Source of the DNA: Planctomycetota bacterium
GTDB taxonomy: Bacteria; Planctomycetota; J058
Direction: 5' to 3'
Assembly: GCA_019636275.1 (NCBI GenBank)
Contig: JAHBXY010000055.1
Location: 1-51,095 of the forward strand
DNA: 51,095 nucleotides
The notes beneath the pieces were generated by a model. It had not been told where the DNA came from. It ran no database searches and saw only the letters and a program-made list of their open reading frames with translations. Shown one piece after another: positions 1 through 8,331 of the stretch. Position 1 is the stretch's first letter. Each line of letters begins with the position of its first letter. The position numbers and the translations under genes are program-made.

Positions 1-114
1 CGCGCAGGCGCCGCAGGCGCCGAGGTGCGCGTCGACGGCGGCCGCGCGCGCGTCGTCGAGGGCGCCCGCCCGCCAGGCGGCCAGGTCGTCGAGGACGTGC
101 CTGCAGTCAGTCAC
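1..114 (-). CDS. Anti-sigma factor, zinc-finger type (partial, runs off the window)
   Basis: Only the first 38 codons are in the window. The product would bind and hold the ECF sigma factor encoded just upstream. The visible N-terminus begins V-T-D-C-R-H and reaches a His-x3-Cys-x2-Cys motif (HLGACGAC), the signature of zinc-binding anti-sigma (ZAS/mycothiol anti-sigma-like) domains. The GTG start at 114 lies eight bases inside the sigma gene, whose TGA is at 109-107, so the two are translationally coupled. Whether a membrane segment follows cannot be seen. Confidence rests on the motif plus the sigma neighbour. Confidence 0.72.
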   Translation of the reverse strand, partial: MTDCRHVLDDLAAWRAGALDDARAAAVDAHLGACGACA

Positions 115-631
115 GGTGGTCCCTCCTCAGGGCGGCGCGGCCGCGCGAGAGCGCCTGCCACACCGCCGCCTCGGTCGTCCGCAGCGCGCGCGCGGCGTCC
201 GCCGCCGGGAGCCCCTCGAGGCTCACGAGCACGAGCGCCGCCCGCTGCATGTGCGGCAGCCGGGCGATCGCCGCGCGCAGGGCGCGCCCCTCGTCGTCGC
301 CTTCGGCCCGGGCGGCCGGGCCCGCGCCGGGCGCGGCCGGCTCGCCGCCCGCCTCGACCAGGAGGCCGAGGCTGAAGAGGCGCCGGACCGCCCGGCGTCT
401 CAGCTCGTTCTTCGCCAGGTTCAGCAGGATCGCGCAGAACCAGGTGAACGGCCGCGCGTCGCCGCGGAAGCGCCCGCGGGCGGCGAAGGCGCGCACGAAC
501 GTCTCCTGCACCAGGTCCTCGGCCGCGTGCGCGTCGCCGACCATCCGCGCGGCGACGCGCAGGAGCGCGGCGTGACAGCCCTCGGCCGCCGCGCGGAAGC
601 CCTCGGGCGTCGCCACGTCGGGCGTCGTCAC
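107..631 (-). CDS. RNA polymerase ECF-type sigma-70 factor
   Basis: A group IV (extracytoplasmic function) sigma factor that would direct RNA polymerase to a small stress regulon. Region 2 is clear, with the D-A-H-A-A-E-D-L-V-Q-E-T-F helix and the following F-T-W-F-C stretch. Region 4 follows after a short acidic, Ala/Gly-rich linker and contains the helix-turn-helix L-E-G-L-P-A-A-D-A-A-R-A-L. The GTG at 631 is preferred because AGGAGG lies five bases before it; another in-frame GTG at 667 would add 12 residues. The next gene overlaps its 3' end and encodes a ZAS-type anti-sigma, so the pair is probably co-transcribed and autoregulated. Its target promoter cannot be inferred. Confidence 0.9.
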   Translation of the reverse strand: MTTPDVATPEGFRAAAEGCHAALLRVAARMVGDAHAAEDLVQETFVRAFAARGRFRGDARPFTWFCAILLNLAKNELRRRAVRRLFSLGLLVEAGGEPAAPGAGPAARAEGDDEGRALRAAIARLPHMQRAALVLVSLEGLPAADAARALRTTEAAVWQALSRGRAALRRDHRD

Positions 632-718
632 GGGGACCTCCTCATCGCGGGTCAGGGTCGCGCTCACGGGAGGTTTGACACGGCGCCGGCGAGCGACCTG
701 ACGCCCGACCCGGATCCG

Positions 719-1579
719 TCACAACCCCTTGGCGCTGCTGGCGTGCTCGAGGACGAGCCGGGCCACGTCGTCGGTGGCCTCGAGCGGCAGGAAGTGGCCC
801 TTGCCCGGGAGGACGACGAGCCGGCGCGGGGCCACGAAGCCGTCGTCGAGTCGGTCGAAGGCCGCCGGCGCGATGCAGCCGTCGGCCTCGCCGGTGATCA
901 CGAGCGTCGAGACCGGGACGCGGCCGAGGGCCAGCGGCAGGTCGGCGCGCGCGGGCCAGGTGAGCGCCCGGTAGTAGCCCAGCGCCGCCTCGAGCGCGCC
1001 GGGCGCCGAGAGCGTCCGCTTGACCTCGTCGAGGCGCCCCGGGGGCGGCGTGAACGAGGACGCCCAGCGCGTCCACAGGCCGTCGACGAAGGCCATGTCG
1101 CGCGCGCGGACGGCGCGCTCGGCGAGCCCGCGGAGCTGGAAGAAGCCCATGTAGGCGCTGCGCGCGAGCTGGGTCGGATGCCGGACGAGGTTCTTCACGA
1201 AGACGCGCGGCGGCGGCACCGACAGGGTCACGAGCCGGGCCACGCGGTCGGGATCGGCGATCGCCGCCGCGTAGCCGGCGACGGCGCCCCAGTCGTGGCC
1301 GACGACCAGCGCCCGCCGGCGGCCCAGGGCCTCGATCAGGCCGAGGACGTCCTGCGCCAGGGCCGCCGCCCCGTAGCGGCCGTCGGGCGCCGCGTCGCTC
1401 GGCGGGTAGCCGCGCAGGTAGGGCGCCGCGGCCGTCCAGCCGGCGGCCGCAAGGCGCTCCGCCAGCGGCAGCATGGAGCCGGCGTCGTCGGGGAAGCCGT
1501 GGAGCAGGAGCGCCAGCCGCGGGCCGTCGCCGCGCACGTGGACCCCGAACGACAGCCCGCCCGCGCGGAGCGTCCTCAC
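719..1579 (-). CDS. Alpha/beta-fold hydrolase, epoxide-hydrolase-like
   Basis: A 286-residue cytoplasmic hydrolase. The H-G-F-P oxyanion motif near residue 22 and the nucleophile elbow G-H-D-W-G near residue 90 put an aspartate, not a serine, in the nucleophile position, as in soluble epoxide hydrolases and haloalkane dehalogenases. The catalytic His is in G-K-G-H-F-L-P-L-E near the C-terminus. A cap region rich in Tyr and Phe lies between. The GTG start at 1579 overlaps the stop of the methyltransferase gene (GTGA), making it the third gene of an operon with NRDE and methyltransferase genes. The substrate is unknown; fluoroacetate dehalogenase or a general hydrolase is possible. Confidence 0.85.
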   Translation of the reverse strand: MRTLRAGGLSFGVHVRGDGPRLALLLHGFPDDAGSMLPLAERLAAAGWTAAAPYLRGYPPSDAAPDGRYGAAALAQDVLGLIEALGRRRALVVGHDWGAVAGYAAAIADPDRVARLVTLSVPPPRVFVKNLVRHPTQLARSAYMGFFQLRGLAERAVRARDMAFVDGLWTRWASSFTPPPGRLDEVKRTLSAPGALEAALGYYRALTWPARADLPLALGRVPVSTLVITGEADGCIAPAAFDRLDDGFVAPRRLVVLPGKGHFLPLEATDDVARLVLEHASSAKGL

Positions 1580-2361
1580 GGCGCCCGCCAGCCGACGACG
1601 TAGGCGATCCAGGCCTCCTCGGCCGGGGCGCGCTCGCAGGGGACGAACGTGCGATCGCCCTCGCCGTCCGCGCCCGGGCCCTCCCAGAGCACGACCGAGC
1701 GCGCGAAGCCGACCTCGGCCAGGAGCTCGCGCAGCTCGACGATCGACCACACGCGCCACTCGTAGGTGAACGCGTCGCGCAGCTCGCTGCCGTCGGGGAA
1801 GGCGAAGTGGATCGCGCAGCGGGCGCGCGAGTGGATCGGGTCGAACGCGACCTGGTCCCACACGAAGGTGAAGTCGCCGTGGTCGGTGGCCTCCTCGCCG
1901 CGCTCCTGCAGCTCGGGGCCGCCGGCGACCTCGAGGACCAGCGCGCCGCCGGGCCGCAGGCCCTCGCGCGCGCGCGCCAGGTAGGCGCGCAGGTGGGCCC
2001 GCTCGGCGAGCAGGAAGAAGGAGTAGTTCAGCGCCACGACCACGTCGACCGCCGGCACCGCCGGGGGGCCCACGTCGAGCACGTCGCCCTCGACGAGCGT
2101 CACGCGCTCGAGGGCGCCGCGGGCGCGGGCCCAGGCCAGCGGCGCCGGGTCGAGGTCCACGGCCCAGGCGCGGCGCGCCGGGTCGCCCTCGACGAACGTG
2201 CGCGCGAACAGGGCCGTCCCGGCGAAGTCCTCGCGCAGGTCGGCGGGGGGGCGGCCGTGCGCGGCCCGGAACAGGTCCTCGACGACCCGCACCTGCACGG
2301 CCGGCTCCTGCACGGCGCGCTCGTAGAGGGCGAAGCGGTCGGCGCGCTCGGCCTGGCTCAC
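1576..2361 (-). CDS. Class I SAM-dependent methyltransferase
   Basis: A 261-residue methyltransferase with a Rossmann-type core. Motif I is D-L-R-E-D-F-A-G-T-A; the acidic end of strand beta-2 is A-V-D-L-D-P, and the post-motif region is V-V-A-L-N-Y-S-F-F. The sequence resembles the family of small uncharacterised class I enzymes that start with a short helical cap (Q-A-E-R-A-D-R-F-A-L-Y-E). The GTG start at 2361 overlaps the stop of the NRDE gene and its own stop overlaps the hydrolase start, both as GTGA, so translation of the three genes is probably coupled. The methyl acceptor cannot be predicted from sequence. Confidence 0.85.
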   Translation of the reverse strand: MSQAERADRFALYERAVQEPAVQVRVVEDLFRAAHGRPPADLREDFAGTALFARTFVEGDPARRAWAVDLDPAPLAWARARGALERVTLVEGDVLDVGPPAVPAVDVVVALNYSFFLLAERAHLRAYLARAREGLRPGGALVLEVAGGPELQERGEEATDHGDFTFVWDQVAFDPIHSRARCAIHFAFPDGSELRDAFTYEWRVWSIVELRELLAEVGFARSVVLWEGPGADGEGDRTFVPCERAPAEEAWIAYVVGWRAP

Positions 2362-3119
2362 GCGGCGCTCCACAGGGCCGAGCGGTCCTCGAAGGCGGCC
2401 TGGCAGGGCGGGCCGTCGGCGAAGAGCACGCGCGGCCGCCCCGCCGGCGGGACGACCGTGATGCTCGATGACCGCGTGCCGTAGGGCCCGGCGTGCACGC
2501 AGGGCGCCCCCAGCGCCAGCGGGCGCGCCTCGTCGGCCGGGCCGTCGGGCACGTCGTGGCCGCGCAGGACCCGCGCCAGCCCCTCGACCAGGGCGTCGCC
2601 GCGCCAGGCCACGGCGTCGGCCAGGGCGGCCGCGACGCGCGAGGCCTTGGGCGACGCCGGGAGGAGCGGCCGGTTCTCGAGCACGTGGATGCCGGGCGCG
2701 AGCGGCTGCGCCCGCGGCGGGCCGCGGCCCTCGACGGCCACGAACCACAGGGCCTGGCGGTCGCCCACGAGCAGCCAGCAGGGGTTGTAGTCCTCGCTGC
2801 GCAGCCGGCCGACGCTCAGGCGCACGCCGACCTCGGCGTCGGCCTCGGCCGTGAACAGGACCGGCAGCTCGCCGCGCGTGCGGCGCGCCGGGTCGGGACC
2901 GGCCTGCGACGGCTGGTTCGTCAGCCCGGCGACGACGCCGTCGCCGTTGACCGCCAGCCACGTGCCGCCCGCCTGGGCGTCGCGGCCGCCGAGCGTGCGC
3001 GGGACGCGGCGCAGCACGCCGAGCGGCTCGGACGGGCGCGCCAGCCACTCGTCGCGGTTGGCGGCGACGACGAGCGGCGCGTCGGGGTGGACGTGGAACA
3101 GCACGGCGAGGAGGCACAC
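2358..3119 (-). CDS. NRDE family protein (TANGO2-like)
   Basis: A 253-residue member of the NRDE/TANGO2 family (DUF833). The name-giving A-N-R-D-E motif is near residue 19, followed by the typical G-G-T-W-L-A-V-N-G-D-G-V-V-A-G-L-T-N-Q core. Family members keep a Cys directly after the initiator, which is present here (V-C-L-L). Eukaryotic TANGO2 has been linked to heme handling and lipid metabolism; the bacterial role is unclear. The GTG at 3119 is chosen because it gives this conserved N-terminus and because TATAGT sits seven bases before it, suggesting a leaderless mRNA. It heads a three-gene operon with a methyltransferase and a hydrolase. Confidence 0.85.
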   Translation of the reverse strand: MCLLAVLFHVHPDAPLVVAANRDEWLARPSEPLGVLRRVPRTLGGRDAQAGGTWLAVNGDGVVAGLTNQPSQAGPDPARRTRGELPVLFTAEADAEVGVRLSVGRLRSEDYNPCWLLVGDRQALWFVAVEGRGPPRAQPLAPGIHVLENRPLLPASPKASRVAAALADAVAWRGDALVEGLARVLRGHDVPDGPADEARPLALGAPCVHAGPYGTRSSSITVVPPAGRPRVLFADGPPCQAAFEDRSALWSAA

Positions 3120-3126
3120 GACCGCG

Positions 3127-3132
3127 ACTATA
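3127..3132 (-). promoter_or_regulatory. Putative -10 box of a leaderless promoter (NRDE operon)
   Basis: On the minus strand TATAGT ends seven bases before the GTG at 3119 and there is no Shine-Dalgarno. Transcription would start at or next to the start codon. No convincing -35 element is visible. Confidence 0.45.
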
Positions 3133-3201
3133 CGCCCACCCGACCGCCTGGCGAGGCGGCCGGCGCGGCGGCATGATCCGCGGCTCGAGAGGAGGAGCGC
3201 C

Positions 3202-3741
3202 ATGCCGCACACGATCGAGGAGGCCAAGTCCGGCCGGGCCGCCTGCCGCACCTGCAAGGAGAAGATCGAGAAGGGCGTCCTGCGCTTCGGCGAGGAGGTC
3301 CCCAACCAGTTCGCCGAGGGGCCGTCGTATCAGTGGCACCACCTGGCCTGCGCGGCGAAGAAGAAGCCGGCGCAGCTCGAGCAGGCGCTCGGCGCCTTCG
3401 CGGGCGACGTGCCGGACCGCGCGGCCCTCGAGCAGGCGATCGCCGAGCACAAGGGCAAGGCCAGGGCGACGACGCTCCCCTACGCCGAGAAGGCCCCGAC
3501 CGGCCACTCGCGGTGCATGGTGTGCGAGGAGCCGATCGCCAAGGGCGAGCTGCGCGTGGCCGTCGAGCGCGAGGTGGACACGGGCAGCTTCGTCTCGCGC
3601 GGCGCCGGCTACCTGCACCCCGCCTGCGCGAAGGAGCACGCCGAGGCCGACCCCGACCTGCTCGAGAAGGTGCGCCAGAACAGCGTCTCGCTCGCGCCCG
3701 CCGACCTCGAGGCGGTCGCGGCGGCGCTCGACGGGGAGTGA
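3202..3741 (+). CDS. Protein with two PARP-type zinc fingers
   Basis: A 179-residue protein made almost entirely of two PARP-type zinc-finger modules. The first has Cys15-x2-Cys18-x28-His47-x2-Cys50, the second Cys-x2-Cys-x30-His-x2-Cys between about residues 107 and 144. This is the C-C-H-C spacing used by eukaryotic PARP-1 and DNA ligase III fingers to recognise DNA nicks and breaks. No ADP-ribosyltransferase or ligase domain is attached. A strong ribosome site (GAGGAGGAGCG region) precedes the ATG at 3202. Its stop overlaps the start of the next gene (GTGA). Family members of this kind occur in bacteria as hypothetical proteins; DNA-break binding is an inference from the finger type only. 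Confidence 0.88.
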   Translation: MPHTIEEAKSGRAACRTCKEKIEKGVLRFGEEVPNQFAEGPSYQWHHLACAAKKKPAQLEQALGAFAGDVPDRAALEQAIAEHKGKARATTLPYAEKAPTGHSRCMVCEEPIAKGELRVAVEREVDTGSFVSRGAGYLHPACAKEHAEADPDLLEKVRQNSVSLAPADLEAVAAALDGE

Positions 3742-5354
3742 CCGCCCTGGGCGGGGGGCCGGGCGACGAGCCGATCGACGCGCTGGCGCTCGAGGACGGC
3801 GGGGCGCTGCTCGAGGTGCGCCCGCGCGGGTGGCCGCCGCTGGCGGCGGAGGGCGGGCGCCTCTTCTACGGCGTGCTCGTGGGGGCGACGCTCTGGCTGG
3901 CGATCGCCGGGCTGGCCATGGCCGCGCGGGCGACGCGCTGGGGCGGCGACGTGCAGGTGCACCTCGGCTGGGACGAGGTCACCCTGCGCGTCGAGCGCCC
4001 GCTCACGGGCGAGTCGCCGACCCTGCTCATCTACCCGGGCCCCGGGGCGAGCCTCCCCAACCCGCTCTTCGACGGCCGGGTGCCGGTCCTCGCCGTCGCG
4101 CTGGTCTTCCTGGGGGCGGTCGAGCTCGTGCGGGTCACGCGGTGGCGCGCGCGGCGGGTGGTGCTCACGCGCGCGCGGCTCCTCGCACAGGAGGGCGTCC
4201 TCGCCCGGAGGACGCGGTGGGTCGCGGCTGGAGAGTGGGCGGTGGTGCTGGAGCAGTCCGGCGGCGTGGACGTGCTCTCCACCGGCGGCGTCATCCGCCT
4301 CCCCCGCCTGACCCCCGACGACGCGCGCCGGGTGGCCGACGTCCTCGGCGCGATGCACATGCCGCCAGCGGACGACGCCCCCGACCTGACCCCTGGGCCC
4401 GCCCGCCGGCGCGCCGTCCTCGGCGGCGTCGCGGCCCTCCTCGCCGCGGGGGCCATCTGGCCCTCGATCCCGGCCGCGGCGCTGCTCCTCGCCGCGCTCG
4501 TGCTCGTGCCGCTCGCGCTCGGCCTCCTGCGCGGCCCCGAGGACCCGATCCACGACCCGGCCGCCCGCATGCGGAGCCTGGCCTGGCGCGCCTGGCCCTG
4601 GGCGGCCGGCGCGCTCGTCGTGTCGCTGGCGCTCTGGCCCGGTCCGGCCGCGGCGGTGTGCGCGCTCCCGTGGCTGGGCCTGTGCGGGGTCGTCGCCCTG
4701 GGCGGCGCCCTGCGGCTCCGGGCGCGCGGCCTCGCGCCCTCGCACGAGCTCGCGGTCGACGCCGCGTGCCTCCTCCTCGCCGTGGGCGGCGCCTGGACCG
4801 TGATCAGTCGCGCCGGGCTCCGGCCGCTGGGCTTCGACGACACGATCGTCGCCCTCACGGCCGTCCACTTCCACCACGCCGGGCTGGCCCTGCCGCTGCT
4901 GCTCGGCCTGGCCGGGCGGGCGCGCGGGGCCGCCCCGCGCCCGCTCGTCGCGCTCATCCTCGGCGGGGTCCCGGCCGTGGCGCTCGGGATCGTCGCCTCG
5001 CGCCTGATCGAGTGGTGGGCCAGCTGGCTCCTCGCCGCCGGCGCGGCCGGGCTCGTGTGGCTGCAGGTCAGGGAGGCCCTCGACGCGCGCGCCCCCCGGA
5101 CGGCGCGCCTGCTGCTCCTGCTCTCGGGCCTGAGCCTGGGCGCGGGCATGCTGCTGGCCGCGCTCTACGGCCTGGCCCGCGCGTTCACGCTCCCCTGGCC
5201 CTCGCTCGAGCTCATGCTCGCCACGCACGGGCCGCTGAACGCGGTCGGCTTCGCCCTGCTCGGGCTCGTCGCGCGGGCGCTGGCGCCGCCCGGGCTCAGC
5301 GGCGTCGGCGCAGGAACCAAGCCGCCACCAGCAGCAGGGCCCCAAGGCCCGTGA
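3738..5354 (+). CDS. YndJ-like multi-pass membrane protein with N-terminal PH-like part
   Basis: A 538-residue integral membrane protein. Residues 1 to about 210 have two hydrophobic segments and a strand-rich part (R-V-V-L-T-R-A-R-L-L-A-Q-E-G-V-L) like bacterial PH domains. The rest carries about ten membrane segments and resembles the YndJ family: the motif V-H-F-H-H-A-G-L-A-L-P near residue 378 and T-H-G-P-L-N-A-V-G-F-A near residue 495 are characteristic. No function is established for YndJ. The GTG at 3738 overlaps the stop of the PARP-finger gene, so both are probably one operon. Its last 59 bases overlap the convergent gene ending at 5296. Confidence 0.72.
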   Translation: MTALGGGPGDEPIDALALEDGGALLEVRPRGWPPLAAEGGRLFYGVLVGATLWLAIAGLAMAARATRWGGDVQVHLGWDEVTLRVERPLTGESPTLLIYPGPGASLPNPLFDGRVPVLAVALVFLGAVELVRVTRWRARRVVLTRARLLAQEGVLARRTRWVAAGEWAVVLEQSGGVDVLSTGGVIRLPRLTPDDARRVADVLGAMHMPPADDAPDLTPGPARRRAVLGGVAALLAAGAIWPSIPAAALLLAALVLVPLALGLLRGPEDPIHDPAARMRSLAWRAWPWAAGALVVSLALWPGPAAAVCALPWLGLCGVVALGGALRLRARGLAPSHELAVDAACLLLAVGGAWTVISRAGLRPLGFDDTIVALTAVHFHHAGLALPLLLGLAGRARGAAPRPLVALILGGVPAVALGIVASRLIEWWASWLLAAGAAGLVWLQVREALDARAPRTARLLLLLSGLSLGAGMLLAALYGLARAFTLPWPSLELMLATHGPLNAVGFALLGLVARALAPPGLSGVGAGTKPPPAAGPQGP

Positions 5355-6318
5355 GCACGATCATGGCGATCCTGCCGGATCGTGCCTGGTGCTCGAGGTC
5401 GCGCAGGATGGCGTCGCGCGACGGTCGGGTCGAGACGATGCTGCCCCGGCCGCCGGCGATGACCCCGTTGGCGGCGTCGCCCGCGACCGTCACCGGCCGA
5501 TCGGCCCGCACCGCGGTGGCGCCCGCGGGCGTCCGCGTCCCGACCGCGGCCACGAGCGACACGGGCTCGTCCCAGCGCGTCTGACCGTCGGGTCGGACCT
5601 CGAGGTCGCCGACGCGGAACGACGTGGCCCAGCGCTGGACCGCCTTGCCGGGCAGCGGCTCCGAGAGCCACAGGCACACCGTGCCGTCCGAGGTGACTGG
5701 CGCGTCGTCACCGGCCGTCGGGAGCACGTTCTCGACAACCACGTAGCCCGTGGTCCGCCGCGCCTCGTCGGCGGTCATCACCGTCGCGGTCCGCAGGCGC
5801 GCCGCGTCCTCGGCGGCCGCCTCGCCGCCGAGCAGCCCGAGGAGCCCGGAGCTCACGCAGCACAGCCCCATGGCCAGGGCCAGGCAGGCCAGCGGCGCGC
5901 AGCCGCTGCCCGCTGCAGCCGGCGCGCCGAACGGGGCGGCGTGGGGCGCGTCGACGCCGCGGGCCACCGGGACGAAGGCGCTCACCTCCTCGACCGTGAG
6001 CGCCTCGAGGGTGTGCCCCGCCGGCAGGAGCGCCGGCAGGCGCTGGGCCATGAGCGGCTGCACCTGCTCGGGGGTGGCGCCCGGGCCCAGGGCGGTCAGC
6101 GCCGCGCCGAACGCCGCCTCCGCCGCCACGCGCGCGGGCTCGGCGCCGGCCGACGCCGGCGCGCTCACGCGCAGGACGCCGCGTCCGACGGCCCCGCCGC
6201 CGGTGCGCACCTGCCAGTGGACCTCGAGGGCCCGCGTCGTCTGGAGCGGCTGGTCACAGTACTGGCAGCGCGTCACGCCGGGCGCGTTGTCGCCGCCGCA
6301 TCTCCCGCAGGTCGCCAC
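5296..6318 (-). CDS. Zinc-ribbon membrane protein of unknown function
   Basis: A 340-residue protein not recognised as a named family. It opens with a four-cysteine zinc ribbon (C-G-R-C ... C-Q-Y-C, residues 4-21), has a central hydrophobic segment near residue 145 (A-C-L-A-L-A-M-G-L-C-C), an intervening soluble domain, and a C-terminal membrane helix ending in R-R-R-R. A soluble strand-rich domain near residues 190-290 lies between the two helices. The start is the GTG at 6318; AAGAAT lies six bases upstream, so it may be leaderless. It stands alone between a cyclase gene and the convergent YndJ-like gene, whose 3' end it overlaps. Confidence 0.7.
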   Translation of the reverse strand: MATCGRCGGDNAPGVTRCQYCDQPLQTTRALEVHWQVRTGGGAVGRGVLRVSAPASAGAEPARVAAEAAFGAALTALGPGATPEQVQPLMAQRLPALLPAGHTLEALTVEEVSAFVPVARGVDAPHAAPFGAPAAAGSGCAPLACLALAMGLCCVSSGLLGLLGGEAAAEDAARLRTATVMTADEARRTTGYVVVENVLPTAGDDAPVTSDGTVCLWLSEPLPGKAVQRWATSFRVGDLEVRPDGQTRWDEPVSLVAAVGTRTPAGATAVRADRPVTVAGDAANGVIAGGRGSIVSTRPSRDAILRDLEHQARSGRIAMIVLTGLGALLLVAAWFLRRRR

Positions 6319-6369
6319 GGGGGAATTCTTGCCGCCGGGCGAGCCCGGCGCAAGCGCCGGCCGGCCGCG

Positions 6370-6996
6370 TCAGCCCTCGGCGACGAGCGCGGCCCGCACC
6401 GGCGAGGCGTCGGCGCCCTCGAGGCGCAGCGGCAGGGCGATGAGCGTGTAGAGCCCGGGCGGCGCCCCGTCGAGGACGAGGCCCTCGAGGTTGGCGATGC
6501 GGCGGGCGAGGAGCGCCTGGTGCGTGAGCAGCGCCCGGTCGTCGAACGGGTCGACCGAGGGCGTGTCGATCCCCACGAGGACGCCGCCGCGCGCCGCCAC
6601 GTGCTCGACCAGCGCCGGCGACAGGCTGGCGAAGTCGTCGTTCCAGGCGTCGGGGTCGGGGAACGTGCCCGTGCGCAGGAGCAGGCGCGGGGCCACGACC
6701 TCGCCCGGCAGGTGCTCGGGGAGGACGCGCGCGCCGCGCGGCACGTCGACCCACATGACCTGGCACGGACCGTAGTAGACCTCGAGCGCGTGGGCGGCGA
6801 TGCCCTCCCCGCCGGCCGCGTAGTGCGACCGGGCGTCGGCGTGCGCGCCCAGGTGGACGGTCGTCTCGACCGCGCTCAGGTCGATGTTCGCGCCCTGGGC
6901 GATGCTCAGCGACGCGCGGCGGCGGTAGGGCACGTCGCCCGGCCACACGGCGATGCGCTCGCTGACGAGGGGCGAGATGTCGATGATCCGCGCCAT
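6370..6996 (-). CDS. kynB: Cyclase family protein, kynurenine formamidase (KynB)-like
   Basis: A 208-residue metal-dependent hydrolase of the KynB / cyclase (COG1878) family. KynB hydrolyses N-formylkynurenine to kynurenine and formate. The metal site H-L-G-A-H-A-D-A-R-S-H matches the H-x-G-x-H-x-D-x3-H signature near residue 50, and the N-terminal I-D-I-S-P-L-V-S motif, the W-P-G-D loop and G-I-D-T-P-S-V-D-P-F-D are all in place. TATCCT lies six bases before the ATG at 6996, so it may also have its own leaderless promoter inside the end of the NnrS gene. It lies downstream of genes for aminomuconate-type metabolism, which supports a tryptophan/kynurenine role, though isatin hydrolases and other cyclases share the fold. 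Confidence 0.75.
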   Translation of the reverse strand: MARIIDISPLVSERIAVWPGDVPYRRRASLSIAQGANIDLSAVETTVHLGAHADARSHYAAGGEGIAAHALEVYYGPCQVMWVDVPRGARVLPEHLPGEVVAPRLLLRTGTFPDPDAWNDDFASLSPALVEHVAARGGVLVGIDTPSVDPFDDRALLTHQALLARRIANLEGLVLDGAPPGLYTLIALPLRLEGADASPVRAALVAEG

Positions 6997-7016
6997 GGCG
7001 CCAGGATACGCCGCGG

Positions 7017-8255
7017 TCACGCCTCGCGCAGGAGGCGCGGCGCGGCGAGCGCGGCCCAGGCCGCCGTCGCGAGCAGGAACGCGGCCGACGAGGCGCCGAG
7101 CCACAGCCACAGCCGCGCGGGGTCGAAGCTGACCGCGAGCCGGAGCGCCAGCGCGACGACGAGCAGCACCCCGAGCGCGGCCACCGGCCAGGGGCGCCCG
7201 AGGAGGCGGCGCTCGTCGCCGGCGTGGGCCAGGGTCACGTGGACGCCGACGGCCAGGGCCAGCGTCGCGAACCCGCCCAGGAACAGGACGTGCAGCGCGC
7301 CGGCGCGCTGGGCGGGGAAGGCCGCCGCGAGCAGCAGGCCGAGCGGCACGCACCAGGCGCCCAGCCACACGAGCCAGCGGTGCAGGCCCGGCGTCGTCGG
7401 CCGGCGCGCCAGGCCGGCCGCCGCGACGAGCACGGCGAGGGCGATCAGGCCGCGGAGGGTCAGGCCCGCGCGGGCGTCGACGTACTCCTCGATCACGAAG
7501 CTCCCGGCGAGGAGCAGCGCGCCCAGGAGATGCCCGCCGAGGGCGAGGTGGTCGCGCGGGCTGGCGTCGGGCGGGGCGGTCCCGCGCGTGATGAGCGGGA
7601 TGACCATGCTCCCGACGCCCAGGATCAGGCCCACGAACATGCCCTGCACGAGGAGGCCCTTGCCGACGGTGTGCAGGGGGCGCCACTCGGGGCCGAGCGC
7701 GCGGAAGGCCATGAGGAGCGAGCCGGCCAGGCCCATGAGGAACGACAGCGGGACCCACACGAACGCCACGGGCGGGCGCCGCCGGGCGGCCGCCCCGCCG
7801 CGCAGGCGCCGGACGACGAAGCCGACCAGCGTGGCCACGAGGACGAGCCAGGCGGCCTGCGACCAGGCGAACCGCTCGAAGACGGCCGCGATCGTCGTGA
7901 GGGTGGGGGCGAGCGCCGCGACGACGACGACGCCGACCGAGGCCGGGGCGCTGGCGGTCCGCCGGGGGATCGCCGTGAGGAGGAACCCGGCCGCGAAGCA
8001 CATCATGAAGCCCTGGACCTGGGCGATGGCGTGGTCGGCGGACGAGAACGTCCCCACGCCGGCGGTAGCCAGGAGCAGCCACTTGGCGACCCCGACCCAC
8101 CCGAGCACCACGCCCAGCGGGAAGAGCACGCGGTACGGCTCGCGCCGCCACAGCGGCGCGGCGGCGTCCAGCGGCGGCGGGACGTGACCGTCACCCTCGC
8201 CGGCCGGCCCCTCGCAGCTCGCCTCCTCGGGCATCACCTGGATCGAACCGGCCAC
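7017..8255 (-). CDS. nnrS: NnrS family heme/copper membrane protein
   Basis: A 412-residue protein with about twelve membrane segments and the NnrS hallmarks: an N-terminal R-E-P-Y-R-V-L-F-P-L-G stretch, conserved histidines in the first membrane helices (A-D-H-A-I-A-Q-V-Q-G-F) and L-H-V-L-F-L-G-G-F near residue 325 followed by V-G-V-H-V-T-L-A-H. NnrS proteins relieve nitrosative stress in denitrifiers and are normally controlled by NO-responsive CRP/FNR-type regulators. The GTG at 8255 is preferred since GGGAGG lies four bases before it; a TTG at 8315 and an ATG at 8234 are alternatives. Two palindromes lie 77-113 bases upstream. Its link to the aromatic genes on both sides is unclear. Confidence 0.85.
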   Translation of the reverse strand: MAGSIQVMPEEASCEGPAGEGDGHVPPPLDAAAPLWRREPYRVLFPLGVVLGWVGVAKWLLLATAGVGTFSSADHAIAQVQGFMMCFAAGFLLTAIPRRTASAPASVGVVVVAALAPTLTTIAAVFERFAWSQAAWLVLVATLVGFVVRRLRGGAAARRRPPVAFVWVPLSFLMGLAGSLLMAFRALGPEWRPLHTVGKGLLVQGMFVGLILGVGSMVIPLITRGTAPPDASPRDHLALGGHLLGALLLAGSFVIEEYVDARAGLTLRGLIALAVLVAAAGLARRPTTPGLHRWLVWLGAWCVPLGLLLAAAFPAQRAGALHVLFLGGFATLALAVGVHVTLAHAGDERRLLGRPWPVAALGVLLVVALALRLAVSFDPARLWLWLGASSAAFLLATAAWAALAAPRLLREA

Positions 8256-8331
8256 GGCGCCTCCCGGCGCCACCTCCCGCAAGCGGGGGTCCGCGCGCAG
8301 GGCGCGCAGCGGCAAGCGGCGCGTCGCGCGG

